Assembly (NCBI RefSeq): GCF_037153975.1
Contig: NZ_JBBAYJ010000002.1
Coordinates: 163,583 to 227,582, forward strand
Length of the DNA stretch: 64,000 bases
Reading direction: 5' to 3'
DNA from: Aquipuribacter sp. SD81
GTDB taxonomy: Bacteria; Actinomycetota; Actinomycetes; Actinomycetales; JBBAYJ01
This document shows, one piece after another, positions 32,308 through 40,500 of the stretch. A program made the translations under genes and the position numbers. The notes below the pieces were generated by a model. It was given only the letters and a program-made list of their open reading frames with translations. It searched no databases and had not been told where the DNA came from. Within the stretch, counting starts at the first letter, position 1, and every line of letters starts with the position of its first letter.

Positions 32308-34776
32308 TCAGACGACGGCGGCGCTGTCCACGGGCCGACGCGGCCGTGGCGCCCCGAGCAGGCCCTCGGTCGCCGTCGCCACCACGCGCGCGACACCGTC
32401 GCCGTCGACCACGGCGCGGACGTCGTCCAGGGGGACCGGACGGTGCAGCAGGTACCCCTGGAGCGTGTGGCAGCCGGCCGACACGACGGCCGCGAGCTGG
32501 TCGCTGGTCTCGATGCCCTCCGCCGTGACGGAGATGCCGAGGTCCCGGCACAGGTCGACGACCGCCGAGACGAGCCTGCGCGTCCGCGGCGAGGTGTCGA
32601 CGTCGCGCACGAAGGAGCGGTCGAGCTTCACGGTGTCGACCGGCAGCGTCATGAGGTGGTACAGCGAGGAGAACCCGGTGCCGAAGTCGTCGAGCGCGAC
32701 GCGGAAGCCGTGCCCGCGCAGCTCGGTGAGCAGGTCCCACACGTGCTCCGGGTCCTCGACGACCGCGGACTCCGTGAGCTCGACGACCACCGCCGACGGC
32801 GGGACCCCGTGCCGGGTGGTCGCGGCGAGGAAGGTGTCGACGACGGCACGCCCCGACAGCTGCCGGGCGGACACGTTGACGTTCACGCGCAGCCCCGGTC
32901 GGCCCTCGGCCCGCAGCGCCGCCAGGTCCGCGCACGCCTGGTCCACGACCCACGCGCCCAGCTCGACGACGAGCCCGGACTCCTCCGCGAGCGGCACGAA
33001 ACGTCCCGGCGGCACGAGCTCGCCGTCGCGCTCCCAGCGCACCAGGGCCTCGGTGCCGACCACCTCCCCCGACAGCGCGTCGACGAGGGGCTGGTGGTGC
33101 AGGCGCAGCTCGCCGCCGCCGACGGCGCGCGCGAGGGCGTGCAGCAGGTCCGTGCGCTCCGCGGCACGCTGCACGTACGCCTCGTCGTGCACGACGACCG
33201 CGTTCGGCGCCCCGCCGCGCTTGGCCTCGGTGAGCGCGCGCTGCGCGGCCCGGACGACCTCGTGCCCGCGACCGTCCACCGGTACGACCCCGACGCTGCA
33301 CGACAGGTGCAGGGTGTGCTCGCCCACGACGAGCGGCTGTGACACGAGCGACTGCAGGGCACGCGCGAGCCCGGTCCCGTCCGCGTGCCGGTCGGAGACG
33401 ACGGTCAGGTCGTCGTCGCCCAGGTGGCCCACGTGGCACGCGGCCGAGACCGAGGACGAGAGCCGCTCGGCGAGCGCGCGCAGCGCCTGCTCCGCGACCG
33501 CCTGGCCGAGGCGCTCGTTGACGCGGGCGAACTCGTCGATGTCGACGAGCGCGAGCTGGCACCGGCCGGGCGCGGCCCGCTCGTCGATGGCGCGCTCCAC
33601 GGCGAGCCGGTTCGGCAGCCCCGTCACGCGGTCGTGGAAGGCGAGGTGCTCGAGGTCCGCCTCGCGCCTGGCCCGGTCCGTCACGTCGTGCGCGTTGATG
33701 ACGACCCCCGCGACGGCGGGGTCGTGACGCAGGTCGGTGAGGGTCAGGGCCACCCAACGACGCTCGCCGTCGACCTCGAGGGGCACCGGTCGGGGCAGCG
33801 TCCGCCGCGCCGCCGTCCCGTTCCGGGCCACCAGGGCCAGGTCGGCCAGCACGCCCGCGACGGGGAGCACCGGGTCGATGGGCCGCCCCACGACGGCCTC
33901 CGCGGCCGGACCGCCCGGCCACAGCGCGGCGGCCGACGGCGTGGCGAACGTGACCGCGCCCGTGGGGTCGACGACGAGGATGGCGTCGTCGCTCTCGCGC
34001 ACGAGCGCGGCGAGGCGCCGCTCGGTCCGCAGCGCCGCCGTCTGCGCGTCGGCGCGGCGGTCGGCCTCGGCGAGCAGGCGCGCGTACGCGCGGTGCAGGT
34101 CGCGCCGGGCGGCCTTGCGCAGCGACCAGGCGAGCCACAGCGTGAGCGCGACGCCGACGAGCGTCATGCCGAGCTGCACCGCCTCGTCGGTGCGCCGGCC
34201 GGACAGCGCGAGGACGCCGTCGCGGTAGAACACGATCTCCAGCTGGGTGTAGAGCCTGGCGACCGACTGCTCGGCCTGCTCGGCGTCCTCCCGCAGCGCC
34301 GGCGAGGCCGCCCGCAGGGCCTCGGCGCGACCGCCGGGGCCCACCTCGAGCGCCACGTCGAGCGACGACGAGACCCGGGCCGCGGCGTCCCTGCCCCGCC
34401 GGACCTGCTGGGCCTGGGTGGTCGTGAGGTCGTCGCGGCCCTCGAGCAGCGACAGCTGGCGCTCGAGGTAGGCGACCTGGTCGCGGGCGGTGCGGGCGGA
34501 GCCCTCGACCTCCGCCGGGGTGGCGTCCGGGTCCCGCAGCCGCTCGTCGAGGTCGACGAGCGCGAGACGCAGGCGCAGGGAGTCGCGCTGCGCGTCCGCG
34601 GCGATGCCGGAGACGTTCTGCGCGAGGCTGAAGCCGTCCATCGCGCGGTCGAGCTCGGCGAAGGCCCGGATGCTCGCCGCACCCCCGCTCAGGACGACGA
34701 CGACGAGGACGAGGAGCAGCAGGAGCTGGGCGCGGCCGAGGCGGGACCCGTTCGGGACCAGCCCCTGCCGGTTCAC
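32308..34776 (-). CDS. membrane c-di-GMP phosphodiesterase with PAS, degenerate GGDEF and EAL
   Basis: Protein of 822 residues. Membrane spans at about 15-37 and 192-212 enclose a helical extracytoplasmic sensor of about 150 residues. A PAS domain (about 245-355, ILVVDPTGAVTFATPSAAAL) follows. The GGDEF-type domain (about 375-520) has lost its active site: the GGDEF position reads LGDDD in GHLGDDDLTVV. The EAL domain (about 540-790) is intact: TEALVRWE, VELTESAVVED, LDDFGTGFSSL, VKLDRSFV and AEGIET. I infer c-di-GMP hydrolysis controlled by an external signal, with the GGDEF part regulatory. The GTG start overlaps the stop of the upstream lipoprotein (GTGA), a likely signal-binding partner. 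Confidence 0.92.
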   Translation of the reverse strand: MNRQGLVPNGSRLGRAQLLLLLVLVVVVLSGGAASIRAFAELDRAMDGFSLAQNVSGIAADAQRDSLRLRLALVDLDERLRDPDATPAEVEGSARTARDQVAYLERQLSLLEGRDDLTTTQAQQVRRGRDAAARVSSSLDVALEVGPGGRAEALRAASPALREDAEQAEQSVARLYTQLEIVFYRDGVLALSGRRTDEAVQLGMTLVGVALTLWLAWSLRKAARRDLHRAYARLLAEADRRADAQTAALRTERRLAALVRESDDAILVVDPTGAVTFATPSAAALWPGGPAAEAVVGRPIDPVLPVAGVLADLALVARNGTAARRTLPRPVPLEVDGERRWVALTLTDLRHDPAVAGVVINAHDVTDRARREADLEHLAFHDRVTGLPNRLAVERAIDERAAPGRCQLALVDIDEFARVNERLGQAVAEQALRALAERLSSSVSAACHVGHLGDDDLTVVSDRHADGTGLARALQSLVSQPLVVGEHTLHLSCSVGVVPVDGRGHEVVRAAQRALTEAKRGGAPNAVVVHDEAYVQRAAERTDLLHALARAVGGGELRLHHQPLVDALSGEVVGTEALVRWERDGELVPPGRFVPLAEESGLVVELGAWVVDQACADLAALRAEGRPGLRVNVNVSARQLSGRAVVDTFLAATTRHGVPPSAVVVELTESAVVEDPEHVWDLLTELRGHGFRVALDDFGTGFSSLYHLMTLPVDTVKLDRSFVRDVDTSPRTRRLVSAVVDLCRDLGISVTAEGIETSDQLAAVVSAGCHTLQGYLLHRPVPLDDVRAVVDGDGVARVVATATEGLLGAPRPRRPVDSAAVV

Positions 34777-35333
34777 GCCGGTCCGACCGTGGCCAGGCTC
34801 CAGATCCACAGCGCCTCGTCGCCGGCGGCGGGGTGCTCGTCGGTGAAGACGACGCGGGTGGGGCCGCCGTCCTCCAGCGCGATCTCCTCGCCGTCGGCGC
34901 GCGTGGCGAGGATCGCGCCCGGGGTGTCCGCGACGGACAGCGGCAGGTCCACCGCGTACTCGTTGTAGGCGACCGTGTGGACGGTGTCGACGTCGTCGGG
35001 CAGGTCGACGAGGGCGAGCACGTCCTCCAGCGGCACGCCGCGGAAGACGACGTCCTCGTCGAGGAACGGCTCGTGCACCGTCGCCTCGACGGTGGGCATC
35101 GACTCGAGCTGGGCGAGGCTCAGCCGCAGCTCGCCGTCGGTGTTCGTCGCGCCGCCGGTGAAGGTGAGCACGACGTCGTCCTCGTCGGGGGCGGGGACGT
35201 CGTCGACGGTGCTGACGCTCCCGGCCGAGACGGTCGTCACCGCAGCCGCGGCGTCCTCGCCGCACGCGGCGAGCGGGAGCAGGAGCAGCGGCACGGCGAG
35301 CAGGGCGGCGTGGCGGGTGCGGGGCAGGGACAT
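34773..35333 (-). CDS. lipoprotein with molybdopterin-oxidoreductase-like fold, EAL partner
   Basis: Protein of 186 residues with a lipoprotein signal (AALLAVPLLLLPLAAC, lipobox LAAC). The mature part shows VVLTFTGGATNTDGELRLSL, a FRGVPLEDVLALVDL segment and AVDLPLSVADTPGAILATRADG. This is the small stand-alone version of the oxidoreductase molybdopterin-binding (YedY-like) fold, but too short and without the cofactor-ligand Cys, so probably not an enzyme. Its stop overlaps the start of the EAL protein. I infer an extracytoplasmic sensor subunit for that phosphodiesterase. Confidence 0.72.
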   Translation of the reverse strand: MSLPRTRHAALLAVPLLLLPLAACGEDAAAAVTTVSAGSVSTVDDVPAPDEDDVVLTFTGGATNTDGELRLSLAQLESMPTVEATVHEPFLDEDVVFRGVPLEDVLALVDLPDDVDTVHTVAYNEYAVDLPLSVADTPGAILATRADGEEIALEDGGPTRVVFTDEHPAAGDEALWIWSLATVGPA

Positions 35334-35480
35334 CGTGACCTCGGAGGGACAGGGGACGCAGGGGGACCTCCGTGCCATCGGCAGGGTCCGGCCCCGGGCG
35401 CAGCCCGGCGGCGGCGACCGGCACCGAGGTCACCGGAAGGGAGCAGTGGCCGCCGGCGGTGACGGCTGGGACGCTGCGGC

Positions 35481-36788
35481 ATGGCCGACACCCCCGCCGT
35501 CCTGCCGTGGCAGCTGCGCGCGGCCTTCGCCCGCAGGCTGTCCGACCTGTACGGCCGCGAGGTGCCCGCCTACACGACCCTGCTCGAGGTCGCCCACGAG
35601 GTGAACTCCGAGGTGGTGGCCCGGCGCGGCGCCGAGGCGGAGCGCCTCGGCAGCGTCGAGCGGGTGACCGCCGAGCGGCACGGCGCGATCCGGCTCGGCA
35701 CGCCGCGGGAGATGGCGGCGGTCGCGACGGTGTTCGGCGCCATGGGCATGCACCCGGTCGGCTTCTACGACCTTCGGGAGGCGGCGACGAGCGCCGTCCC
35801 GGTCATCTCCACCGCGTTCCGTCCGGTGGCGGCGGCCGAGCTGGCCCGCAACCCGTTCCGGGTCTTCACGTCGATGCTGACGCCGGCGGACCGCCGTTTC
35901 TTCGACGCCGACCTGCAGGCGCGGCTGGAGGCCTTCCTCGACGCCCGCGAGGTGTTCGGGCCCGAGCTGCTCGTCCTCGCGCGCCGGGCCGAGGCCGCGG
36001 GCGGCCTCGACGAGGCCGACGCCGAGAGGTTCCTCACCCTCGCGGTGGCGGTCTTCGCGCTGTCGCGGGAGCCGGTCGACCACGCCTGGTACCGCGAGCT
36101 CGAGCGCGTGTCCGCGGTGGCCGCCGACATCGGCGGGGTGCGCTCGACCCACGTCAACCACCTGACGCCGCGCGTGCTCGACATCGACGCGCTGTACGAG
36201 CGGATGGCCGCGCGCGGCATCACCATGATCGACGACATCCAGGGACCGCCGCGCTGGGACGGCCCGGACGTGCTGCTGCGCCAGACGTCGTTCCGGGCGC
36301 TCGACGAGCCCCGCGCCTTCCGCCTGCCCGACGGCAGCGTCACCACCGACGCGCTGCGCGTGCGCTTCGGCGAGGTGGAGGCCCGCGGCGTCGCCCTCAC
36401 CCGCGAGGGTCGCGCCCGCTACGACGACGCGGTCGCGGAGGTCGCCGCCCGGGGGCTCGCGACGGCCGCGGAGCGGCACGCGGCGAAGGTCGAGGTGTGG
36501 CAGCGGGTCTTCCCGCGCACCGAGGCGGAGCTGTTCGACGCCGGGCTGGCGTACTGGGAGCAGGTCGTAGTCGACGGGCGCACGGAGCGGCGGCCCATCG
36601 TGTACGAGGACTTCCTGCCGCAGAGCGCGGCCGGCATCTTCCAGTCCAACCTCGACGACGACGGCCGTCGTGACACCTCGAAGCAGGCGCTGGAGCGGGA
36701 CGCCGACTGGCTCGCCGGGGCGCTGGAGCGCGAGCTGCTCGACCCCTTCGAGCTGTACGCCGCGCAGCAGGCGGCGTCGTCCGGGTAG
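35481..36788 (+). CDS. hglS: 2-oxoadipate dioxygenase/decarboxylase (HglS/YdcJ family, DUF1338)
   Basis: Protein of 435 residues, matching the VOC-fold family once called DUF1338. Conserved stretches include a His in AERHGAIRLGTPREMA (about 68), VRSTHVNHLTPRVLDID with two His (about 221-225), MIDDIQGPPRW and a Glu in RFGEVEARGVALT. The C-terminal YEDFLPQSAAGIFQSNL is family-typical. HglS converts 2-oxoadipate to D-2-hydroxyglutarate with O2 and a metal in lysine catabolism. The ALDH7-type dehydrogenase at 37355 catalyses an earlier step, supporting the assignment. It ends directly against the convergent ASCH gene. Confidence 0.85.
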   Translation: MADTPAVLPWQLRAAFARRLSDLYGREVPAYTTLLEVAHEVNSEVVARRGAEAERLGSVERVTAERHGAIRLGTPREMAAVATVFGAMGMHPVGFYDLREAATSAVPVISTAFRPVAAAELARNPFRVFTSMLTPADRRFFDADLQARLEAFLDAREVFGPELLVLARRAEAAGGLDEADAERFLTLAVAVFALSREPVDHAWYRELERVSAVAADIGGVRSTHVNHLTPRVLDIDALYERMAARGITMIDDIQGPPRWDGPDVLLRQTSFRALDEPRAFRLPDGSVTTDALRVRFGEVEARGVALTREGRARYDDAVAEVAARGLATAAERHAAKVEVWQRVFPRTEAELFDAGLAYWEQVVVDGRTERRPIVYEDFLPQSAAGIFQSNLDDDGRRDTSKQALERDADWLAGALERELLDPFELYAAQQAASSG

Positions 36789-37322
36789 TCAGCCCACGGG
36801 GCCGGACGCCTCGTCGGCGTCCTCCGGCGGCCAGACGACGTCGAAGCGCTCGAAGACGACGGGCAGGTCTGGGGACCACTCGAACCCCTCGGTCGCCGCC
36901 TGCCGTCGCCAGTAGCGGGCGTGTCCCTCGAGCCACTCGGCGGCGTCGCGGTCGCCCTCCCCCTCGTCGAGCGCGAACGCGGCGTCGACGCTGTCGGCGG
37001 GACCGACGCGCAGCTCCGTCGAGCGCAGCACGAGCCGCGGGGCGCCCCGCCCGTCGCACGCCACCCAGTGCGAGCCGATGCGCGGCGGCAGGGCGTCGTG
37101 GGCGAGGAAGTCGCGCAGCAGCGCCGCGGTCGCTCGCTTGCCGCCGCCGAGGACGAGGGCGAGCAGGGAGTCGCACGACTCCACGGAGTCGCCGAAGTGC
37201 TCGACGGCGGGCTCGTCCCACGCGTGCTCCGGGTGCGCGGCCACGTAGTCGCGCCACATCGCGGCGGCGGCGGCCTCGTCGTGCGGCGGCAGCGGGGTGC
37301 GGGTCGGCCCGGGGGTGCTCAC
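36789..37322 (-). CDS. ASCH-domain protein
   Basis: Protein of 177 residues from a GTG. After a proline-rich start comes MWRDYVAAHPEHAWDEPAV and an ASCH-like beta-barrel: FLAHDALPPRIGSHWVACDG, PRLVLRSTELRVGPADSVDA and EWLEGHARYWRRQA. ASCH domains bind or act on nucleic acids or modified nucleosides; no specific reaction can be named. It lies between the two lysine-catabolism genes but on the opposite strand, with only 32 bp between its start and the dehydrogenase start. Confidence 0.8.
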   Translation of the reverse strand: MSTPGPTRTPLPPHDEAAAAAMWRDYVAAHPEHAWDEPAVEHFGDSVESCDSLLALVLGGGKRATAALLRDFLAHDALPPRIGSHWVACDGRGAPRLVLRSTELRVGPADSVDAAFALDEGEGDRDAAEWLEGHARYWRRQAATEGFEWSPDLPVVFERFDVVWPPEDADEASGPVG

Positions 37323-37354
37323 GGGGCCGATCCCACCACGGCAGACTGCCGTCC

Positions 37355-38893
37355 ATGACGAGCAGCGCCGAGCCCACCGCCGACCTGCGCACCGAGGCCC
37401 TCGCCGCGCTCGACCGGCTGGGTGCCGCGGTGCCGGCGCCACGCCCCGACGGTCCCGCCGTCACCGCCCGCACGCCGCTCACCGGCGAGGCGCTGTTCGA
37501 GGTCGCGGCCGCCGACGCCGCCGCGGTGGCCGAGGCCGTCGGGGAGGCCGCCGAGGCCTTCCGCACGTGGCGCTCGGTCCCGGCGCCCGTGCGCGGCCGC
37601 ACCGTCAAGCGCCTCGGCGAGCTCCTCGCCGAGCACGAGGCCGACCTCGCCACCCTCGTCACCCTCGAGGCCGGCAAGATCACGTCCGAGGCCCGCGGCG
37701 AGGTGCAGGAGATGATCGACATCTGCGACCTCGCGGTCGGGCTGTCGCGGCAGGTCGGCGGGCGCACCATGCCGTCGGAGCGCCCCGGGCACCGGCTCAT
37801 GGAGACGTGGCACCCGCTGGGGGTGGTGGGCGTCGTGAGCGCGTTCAACTTCCCGGTCGCGGTGTGGTCGTGGAACACCGCCGTCGCGCTCGTGTGCGGC
37901 GACACCGTCGTGTGGAAGCCGTCGGAGCTGACGCCGCTCACCGCCCTCGCGTGCGCGGCGCTGCTCGACCGGGCGCTGCGCGAGACCGACGCACCCGTGG
38001 CGGTGCACCGCCTCGTCCTCGGCGCGCGCGAGGTGGGCGACGCCCTCGTGCGCGACGCCCGGGTCGCGCTCGTGTCCGCGACCGGCTCGGAGCGCATGGG
38101 CACCGAGGTCGCGCCCGTCGTCGCCGCGCGGCACGGACGGACGCTGCTGGAGCTGGGCGGCAACAACTGCGCCGTCGTCACGCCCTCGGCGGACCTCGAC
38201 CTCGCGGTGCGCGCGGTTGTCTTCTCCGCGGTGGGCACCGCCGGGCAGCGCTGCACGTCGCTCCGGCGGCTGCTCGTCCACACCTCCGTGCTCGAGGAGG
38301 TGCTGGAACGTCTCGGGGCCGCCTACCGGGGCCTGCCGGTCGGCGACCCGCGCGAGGAGGGCACCCTCGTCGGACCGCTCGTGACCGCCGCCGCGGCCGA
38401 CACCATGCGTGCGGCGCTGGCGGAGGCCGTCGCCGACGGCGGCGAGGTGGTCGTGGGCGGCGAGCGCGTCGACGTCGCCGCCGCGCCCGGCGCCGCCTAC
38501 GTCCGCCCCGCGCTCGTCCGCATGCCGCGGCAGAGCGACGTCGTGCGGCGCGAGACCTTCGCCCCGGTGCTGTACGTCATGCCGTACGAGACGTTCGAGG
38601 AGGCCGTCGCCGTCCACAACGACGTGCCGCAGGGCCTGTCCAGCGCCGTCTTCACCCTCGACGCGCGCGAGGCGGAGCGCTTCCTGTCCGAGGCGGGCTC
38701 GGACTGCGGCATCGTCAACGTCAACATCGGCACCTCCGGCGCGGAGATCGGCGGCGCCTTCGGCGGGGAGAAGACGACCGGCGGCGGGCGGGAGTCCGGC
38801 TCCGACGCGTGGAAGGCGTACATGCGCCGGGCCACCAACACCGTCAACTACTCCGACGAGCTGCCCCTGGCGCAGGGCGTCCGCTTCGGCTGA
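37355..38893 (+). CDS. ALDH7-type aldehyde dehydrogenase (2-aminoadipate semialdehyde dehydrogenase)
   Basis: Protein of 512 residues. NAD site and catalytic residues are visible: VGVVSAFNFPVAVWSWN, LLELGGNNCAVVTP (Glu base) and TAGQRCTSLRRL with nucleophile Cys (about 305). RRETFAPVLYVM and GGAFGGEKTTGGGRESGSD complete the antiquitin-like (ALDH7A1/AmaB) pattern. The family oxidises 2-aminoadipate semialdehyde (piperideine-6-carboxylate) to 2-aminoadipate. With the HglS-type enzyme it gives steps from lysine-derived semialdehyde to 2-hydroxyglutarate; the aminotransferase to 2-oxoadipate is not in the window. No strong ribosome-binding site is seen. Confidence 0.92.
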   Translation: MTSSAEPTADLRTEALAALDRLGAAVPAPRPDGPAVTARTPLTGEALFEVAAADAAAVAEAVGEAAEAFRTWRSVPAPVRGRTVKRLGELLAEHEADLATLVTLEAGKITSEARGEVQEMIDICDLAVGLSRQVGGRTMPSERPGHRLMETWHPLGVVGVVSAFNFPVAVWSWNTAVALVCGDTVVWKPSELTPLTALACAALLDRALRETDAPVAVHRLVLGAREVGDALVRDARVALVSATGSERMGTEVAPVVAARHGRTLLELGGNNCAVVTPSADLDLAVRAVVFSAVGTAGQRCTSLRRLLVHTSVLEEVLERLGAAYRGLPVGDPREEGTLVGPLVTAAAADTMRAALAEAVADGGEVVVGGERVDVAAAPGAAYVRPALVRMPRQSDVVRRETFAPVLYVMPYETFEEAVAVHNDVPQGLSSAVFTLDAREAERFLSEAGSDCGIVNVNIGTSGAEIGGAFGGEKTTGGGRESGSDAWKAYMRRATNTVNYSDELPLAQGVRFG

Positions 38894-38917
38894 GCGAGCA
38901 CCCGGGGGGTGCGGCAG

Positions 38918-39418
38918 TCAGCGGCGACGTCGGCGGCCGGCCGAGCGCGGCGGCTGCGCCCGCATGTGGTCGCGGACCGGCGTGAGCAGGCCCGCGAGCG
39001 CCGACGTCCCCCGCCGCGACAGGGGCTCGAGCAGCTGCTGACGGACCACGTCGGTGTGGCCGGGCAGCACCGTCCGCAGCACCTCCCGGCCGGCGTCGGT
39101 GATGCTGACGACGACGCTGCGCTCGTCCTCCTCCGAGGGGGCCCGGGTCACGAGACCGGCCGCCTCGAGCAGCCCCGCCTGGTACGTGAGGCCGCTGCGG
39201 CTGTAGACGACGCGGTCGGCGAGGTCGGTCATGCGCGCGGTGCCCGTGGGCGTGCCGAGGCCGAGGGTCGCGAGCAGCTGGAACTGCACGTAGCTGAGGT
39301 CACCGGCCTCCCGGAGCTGCTGCTCCACGGCGTGCCGCAGCAGGCTCGCGACGTCCATGAGCGCGAAGTACGCCCCCAGCTGTTCGTCGTCGAGCGGGCG
39401 CGGGTCGGAGGCGGTCAC
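38918..39418 (-). CDS. MarR-family transcriptional regulator
   Basis: Protein of 166 residues from a GTG. The winged helix contains DLADRVVYSRSGLTYQAGLL and the wing APSEEDERSVVVSITDAGRE; flanking helices supply dimerisation (GAYFALMDVASLLRHAVEQQ). A basic RSAGRRRRR tail ends the protein. It is divergent from a quinone oxidoreductase with three copies of one palindrome in the 111-bp gap, so it probably represses both genes and responds to an electrophile or phenolic ligand. Confidence 0.92.
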   Translation of the reverse strand: MTASDPRPLDDEQLGAYFALMDVASLLRHAVEQQLREAGDLSYVQFQLLATLGLGTPTGTARMTDLADRVVYSRSGLTYQAGLLEAAGLVTRAPSEEDERSVVVSITDAGREVLRTVLPGHTDVVRQQLLEPLSRRGTSALAGLLTPVRDHMRAQPPRSAGRRRRR

Positions 39419-39434
39419 CCGCCGAGGGTAGCGG

Positions 39435-39510
39435 TGCTTCGCTTTCGCAGCAGTTGCTTCGAACGCGAAGCAACGGTACCGTCCCTGTGTTGCTTCGAAT
39501 CCGAAGTGAC
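39435..39510. promoter_or_regulatory. triple MarR operator
   Basis: Three related palindromes: 39435-39452 (TGCTTCG-N4-CGCAGCA, one mismatch), 39453-39474 (GTTGCTTCG-N4-CGAAGCAAC, perfect 9-bp arms) and 39489-39510 (GTTGCTTCG-N4-CGAAGTGAC). Centres are 20 and 36 bp apart. They fill the gap between the MarR gene and the reductase and cover both likely promoters. Confidence 0.85.
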
Positions 39511-39529
39511 GCGACGACAGGAGACGACC

Positions 39530-40477
39530 ATGAAGGCAGTCCGGTTCCACGAGTACGGCGACCCCGACGTGCTGCGCCTGGAGGAGGTGCCCGACCTCGT
39601 GCCCGGGCCCGGCCAGGTGCTGGTGCGGGTCGCCGGGACGTCGTTCAACGGCGTCGACGCGAACATCCGCGCCGGCGCAATGCAGGGCCCCATGCCGGTC
39701 ACGCTGCCGCACGTGCCGGGGGTGGACGTGGCCGGCACGGTGGCCGGGCTCGGCGAGGGCGTCACCGGTCTCGCGGTCGGCGACGCCGTCATGGGCTTCC
39801 TGCCCTTCACCGCCGACGGCGCGGCCGCCGAGCAGGTGCTCGCCCCGGCCGAGGTGCTGGCCCCGGCGCCCACGACGGTCCCGCTGGCCGACGCCGCGGC
39901 GGTTCCCGTCGTCGCGCTGACGGCGTGGCAGTCCCTCGTCGAGCACGGCGGGCTGCGGCCCGGGCAGCGGGTGCTCATCAGCGGCGCCGGCGGAGCGGTC
40001 GGCGGCTACGCCGTGCAGCTGGCGCACGCGCTCGGGGCCCACGTCGTCGCCGTCGCCGGGCCCGGCAGCCGCGAGCGGCTCCTCGCCCGCGGCGCCGACG
40101 AGGTCGTGGACCGTACGTCGACCTCGCCCGCGGACGCCCTCACCGACCGGGTCGACGTCGTCCTCAACCTCGCTCCGCTCAGCCCCGAGGCGCTCGCCGA
40201 CCTCGTGCCCCTGGTCCGGGACGGCGGTGTCGTGGTGAGCACGACCGTCTGGCTGCCCACCCCGGGCGACGAGGCGCGCGGCGTGCGCGCGGTGGACGTG
40301 TTCGTGCGCAGCGACGCCGCGCAGCTCGCCGACCTCGCCTCCCGCGTCGACCGCGGCGGGCTCGTCGTCGACGTCGCGGAGCGCGTCCCGCTCAGCGCGC
40401 TGGCGGACGTCCACGCGCGCGCCGCCGCCGGCCGGCTCGGCGGCAAGGTCGTCGTCCTGCCGGCCGCCGGCGGGTGA
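39530..40477 (+). CDS. zinc-independent quinone oxidoreductase / NADP-dependent MDR protein
   Basis: Protein of 315 residues of the medium-chain dehydrogenase/reductase superfamily. MKAVRFHEYGDPDVLRLEEV and a GroES-like domain lead to a Rossmann site GQRVLISGAGGAVGGYAVQL (about 147-166). Zinc ligands are absent, as in quinone oxidoreductases. Such enzymes reduce quinones or enones with NADPH. AGGAGA lies before the ATG, and the MarR palindromes sit upstream, so induction by reactive quinones is likely. Confidence 0.9.
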   Translation: MKAVRFHEYGDPDVLRLEEVPDLVPGPGQVLVRVAGTSFNGVDANIRAGAMQGPMPVTLPHVPGVDVAGTVAGLGEGVTGLAVGDAVMGFLPFTADGAAAEQVLAPAEVLAPAPTTVPLADAAAVPVVALTAWQSLVEHGGLRPGQRVLISGAGGAVGGYAVQLAHALGAHVVAVAGPGSRERLLARGADEVVDRTSTSPADALTDRVDVVLNLAPLSPEALADLVPLVRDGGVVVSTTVWLPTPGDEARGVRAVDVFVRSDAAQLADLASRVDRGGLVVDVAERVPLSALADVHARAAAGRLGGKVVVLPAAGG

Positions 40478-40500
40478 GCGGCCCGGGGCCCGGGCCGCTC
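40476..40500. terminator. bidirectional terminator overlapping both stop codons
   Basis: A 25-bp palindrome with arms GAGCGGCCCGG and CCGGGCCGCTC separated by three bases. It includes the reductase stop on one side and the stop of the convergent EAL gene on the other, serving both transcripts. Confidence 0.82.

Noticed and set aside
33184..33195. A further copy of GTCGTGCACGAC
   Set aside because: It lies inside the EAL protein's coding sequence and spells Val-His-Asp residues in frame; it has no variant copies around it, so it is probably chance.
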